Positions 63,469 to 64,000 of a DNA stretch of 64,000 nt are shown one piece after another (position 1 is the stretch's first letter; each line of letters begins with the position of its first letter). The notes beneath the pieces are model-generated. The model was not told the origin of the DNA. It worked only from the letters and a program-made list of their open reading frames with translations, and ran no database searches. The translations under genes and the position numbers were made by a program. The stretch covers positions 186,001 to 250,000 of the forward strand of contig NZ_JACVMU010000007.1 in NCBI RefSeq assembly GCF_014529985.1, given 5' to 3'. This DNA is from Leucobacter sp. cx-42. GTDB taxonomy: Bacteria; Actinomycetota; Actinomycetes; Actinomycetales; Microbacteriaceae.

Positions 63469-63500
63469 TGCCCGCCACCCTCAGAATGAGGGGGCGGGCA
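63469..63500 (+). terminator. Terminator after the 88-residue protein gene
   Basis: Arms 63469-63476 and 63493-63500 pair, extended after one bulged A by six more pairs, with a GAA loop. It is followed by GCTTTCATTTC. It starts 15 bases past the stop. Confidence 0.85.
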
Positions 63501-63670
63501 GCTTTCATTTCTAATGCTGGTTCCAGATCCAGCTATCAAGCCCTTATGTCTCGCCTAGGTCTTCACGAAAACACCTGTTCATGGGATAATCAAAGACAGA
63601 TCGCAGTGTTTGGTCGCAGCGCATATGCTCCCGGCTGCATCAACTCGTCGACCGAGTGTCGGTGGCAACA

Positions 63671-63707
63671 GGTAACTTTGTTACCAGCGCGAGAGCAACG
63701 ATATTAA
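63671..63707 (+). promoter_or_regulatory. Candidate hsdM promoter overlapped by a palindrome
   Basis: TTGTTA (63678-63683) and TATTAA (63702-63707) are 18 bases apart. The palindrome GGTAAC-TTT-GTTACC (63671-63685) covers the -35, a typical repressor or control-protein position. Confidence 0.5.
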
Positions 63708-63739
63708 TGCGCCCTGAGCGCAGAGGAGAACATCACCAG

Positions 63740-63796
63740 ATGAGCAGTACAGTCCGAGCGAACAATACGAAGACTCACGCGAGGGTGGTGGCGTGA
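63740..63796 (+). CDS. Possible short frame coupled to hsdM
   Basis: An 18-codon frame (MSSTVRANNTKTHARVVA) starts after GAGGAGAAC and its TGA overlaps the GTG of hsdM (GTGA). A longer version starts at 63707. It may be a leader that couples translation of hsdM. Confidence 0.35.
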   Translation: MSSTVRANNTKTHARVVA

Positions 63797-64000
63797 CGGT
63801 GGCTCTCAAGAAGTCGGATCTTTACTCGTCATTGTGGGCGAGCTGTGACCAACTCCGCGGCGGTATGGATGCGTCGCAGTACAAGGATTACATCCTCACG
63901 CTCCTTTTTGTGAAGTATGTCTCCGACAAAGCTAAAACTGACCGGAACTCGCTCATTGATGTTCCCGAGGGCGGCTCGTTCGATGACATGCTCAAGGCCA
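63793..64000 (+). CDS. hsdM: Type I restriction-modification methylase subunit HsdM (3' partial)
   Basis: The 69 visible codons start with GTG (63793; GTG 63799 is an alternative) and read SSLWASCDQLRGGMDASQYK followed by DYILTLLFVKYVSDKA, the HsdM N-terminal domain signature. The catalytic NPPF region, and any hsdS and hsdR genes, lie beyond the window. It probably makes a defence or stability module at the right part of the element. Confidence 0.88.
   Translation, partial: MTVALKKSDLYSSLWASCDQLRGGMDASQYKDYILTLLFVKYVSDKAKTDRNSLIDVPEGGSFDDMLKA

Larger units (their letters stand above)
50001..64000. mobile_element. Integrated mobile element at tRNA-Leu (right end outside the window)
   Basis: From the tRNA 3' end onward, the content changes from housekeeping genes to a large serine recombinase, a VirD4/TraG-like ATPase, a Replic_Relax protein, an MT-A70 methyltransferase, VWA proteins, many unknowns and a type I restriction-modification gene. 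I found no second copy of the tRNA 3' end or the nearby inverted repeat in the window, so the far junction must lie beyond 64000. No VirB4-like ATPase, relaxase, capsid or replication initiator is seen in this part. Confidence 0.85.

Noticed and set aside
63486-63707. 73-codon plus-strand frame before hsdM
   Set aside because: It starts within the terminator hairpin, has mixed composition and no family match; the region is better explained as promoter and leader.

Overview
The window reads as a high-GC Gram-positive chromosome, most likely an actinobacterium of the Microbacteriaceae. This rests on gene order (recG, rsmD, coaD, YceD/DUF177, rpmF, rnc, mutM, smc, ftsY, ffh, rpsP, KH protein, rimM, trmD; and leuC, leuD, murA, plsC, gpsA, ddl, DUF3515, thiL), on frequent GTG starts and tight ATGA/GTGA overlaps, and on a LAxTG sortase-type anchor. 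The genus cannot be fixed from the sequence alone.

Layout. 1-1812: end of an APP1-type phosphatase gene overlapping a FUSC-type membrane protein gene. 1899-10382: a minus-strand translation, protein-targeting and chromosome block (trmD, rimM, khpA, rpsP, ffh, ftsY, smc). 10507-22548: accessory chromosomal genes, including a DUF4260-like protein, an OsmC protein, an XRE regulator fused to eight membrane segments, an acetyltransferase, a divergent pair of cell-surface genes (an Ig-like/sunset-domain protein and a 956-residue coiled-coil/CAP/LAxTG protein), several unknowns, and an SDR protein without its catalytic tyrosine. 22622-25728: mutM, rnc, rpmF, YceD, coaD. 25767-29797: a DesK/LuxR two-component system with an ABC-2 transporter. 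29931-34798: recG, a tyrosine phosphatase, rsmD and a GAF membrane protein. 35130-39324: a GABA-use locus (gabD, gabT, divergent PucR regulator). 39321-47600: thiL, DUF3515 lipoprotein, ddl, gpsA, plsC, murA, leuD, leuC, with a possible leader-peptide attenuator before leuC. 47813-49829: TerC and YqhA membrane proteins.

From tRNA-Leu(UAG) at 49916-50000 to the end of the window lies an integrated mobile element whose far end is not seen. A large serine recombinase gene sits at the junction and its reading frame runs across the tRNA gene on the opposite strand. Upstream of it, on the same strand, 13 further genes run in one direction: a SprT-type metallopeptidase, a VWA lipoprotein, a four-segment membrane protein, a second VWA protein, an MT-A70 methyltransferase, two small proteins, a VirD4/TraG-like ATPase, a 52-residue protein coupled by ATGA at both ends, a replication-relaxation protein and three unknowns. 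A paired 12-bp operator lies just inside the likely promoter of this gene train. Divergent from it are two unknown genes and the start of a type I restriction-modification methylase gene (hsdM) preceded by a palindrome that overlaps its promoter.

The best candidate for an undescribed system is the VWA / membrane / VWA-lipoprotein / SprT cassette at 58422-61913 with its dual operator, carried together with the ATPase/Replic_Relax pair and the divergent unknown gene at 62062.
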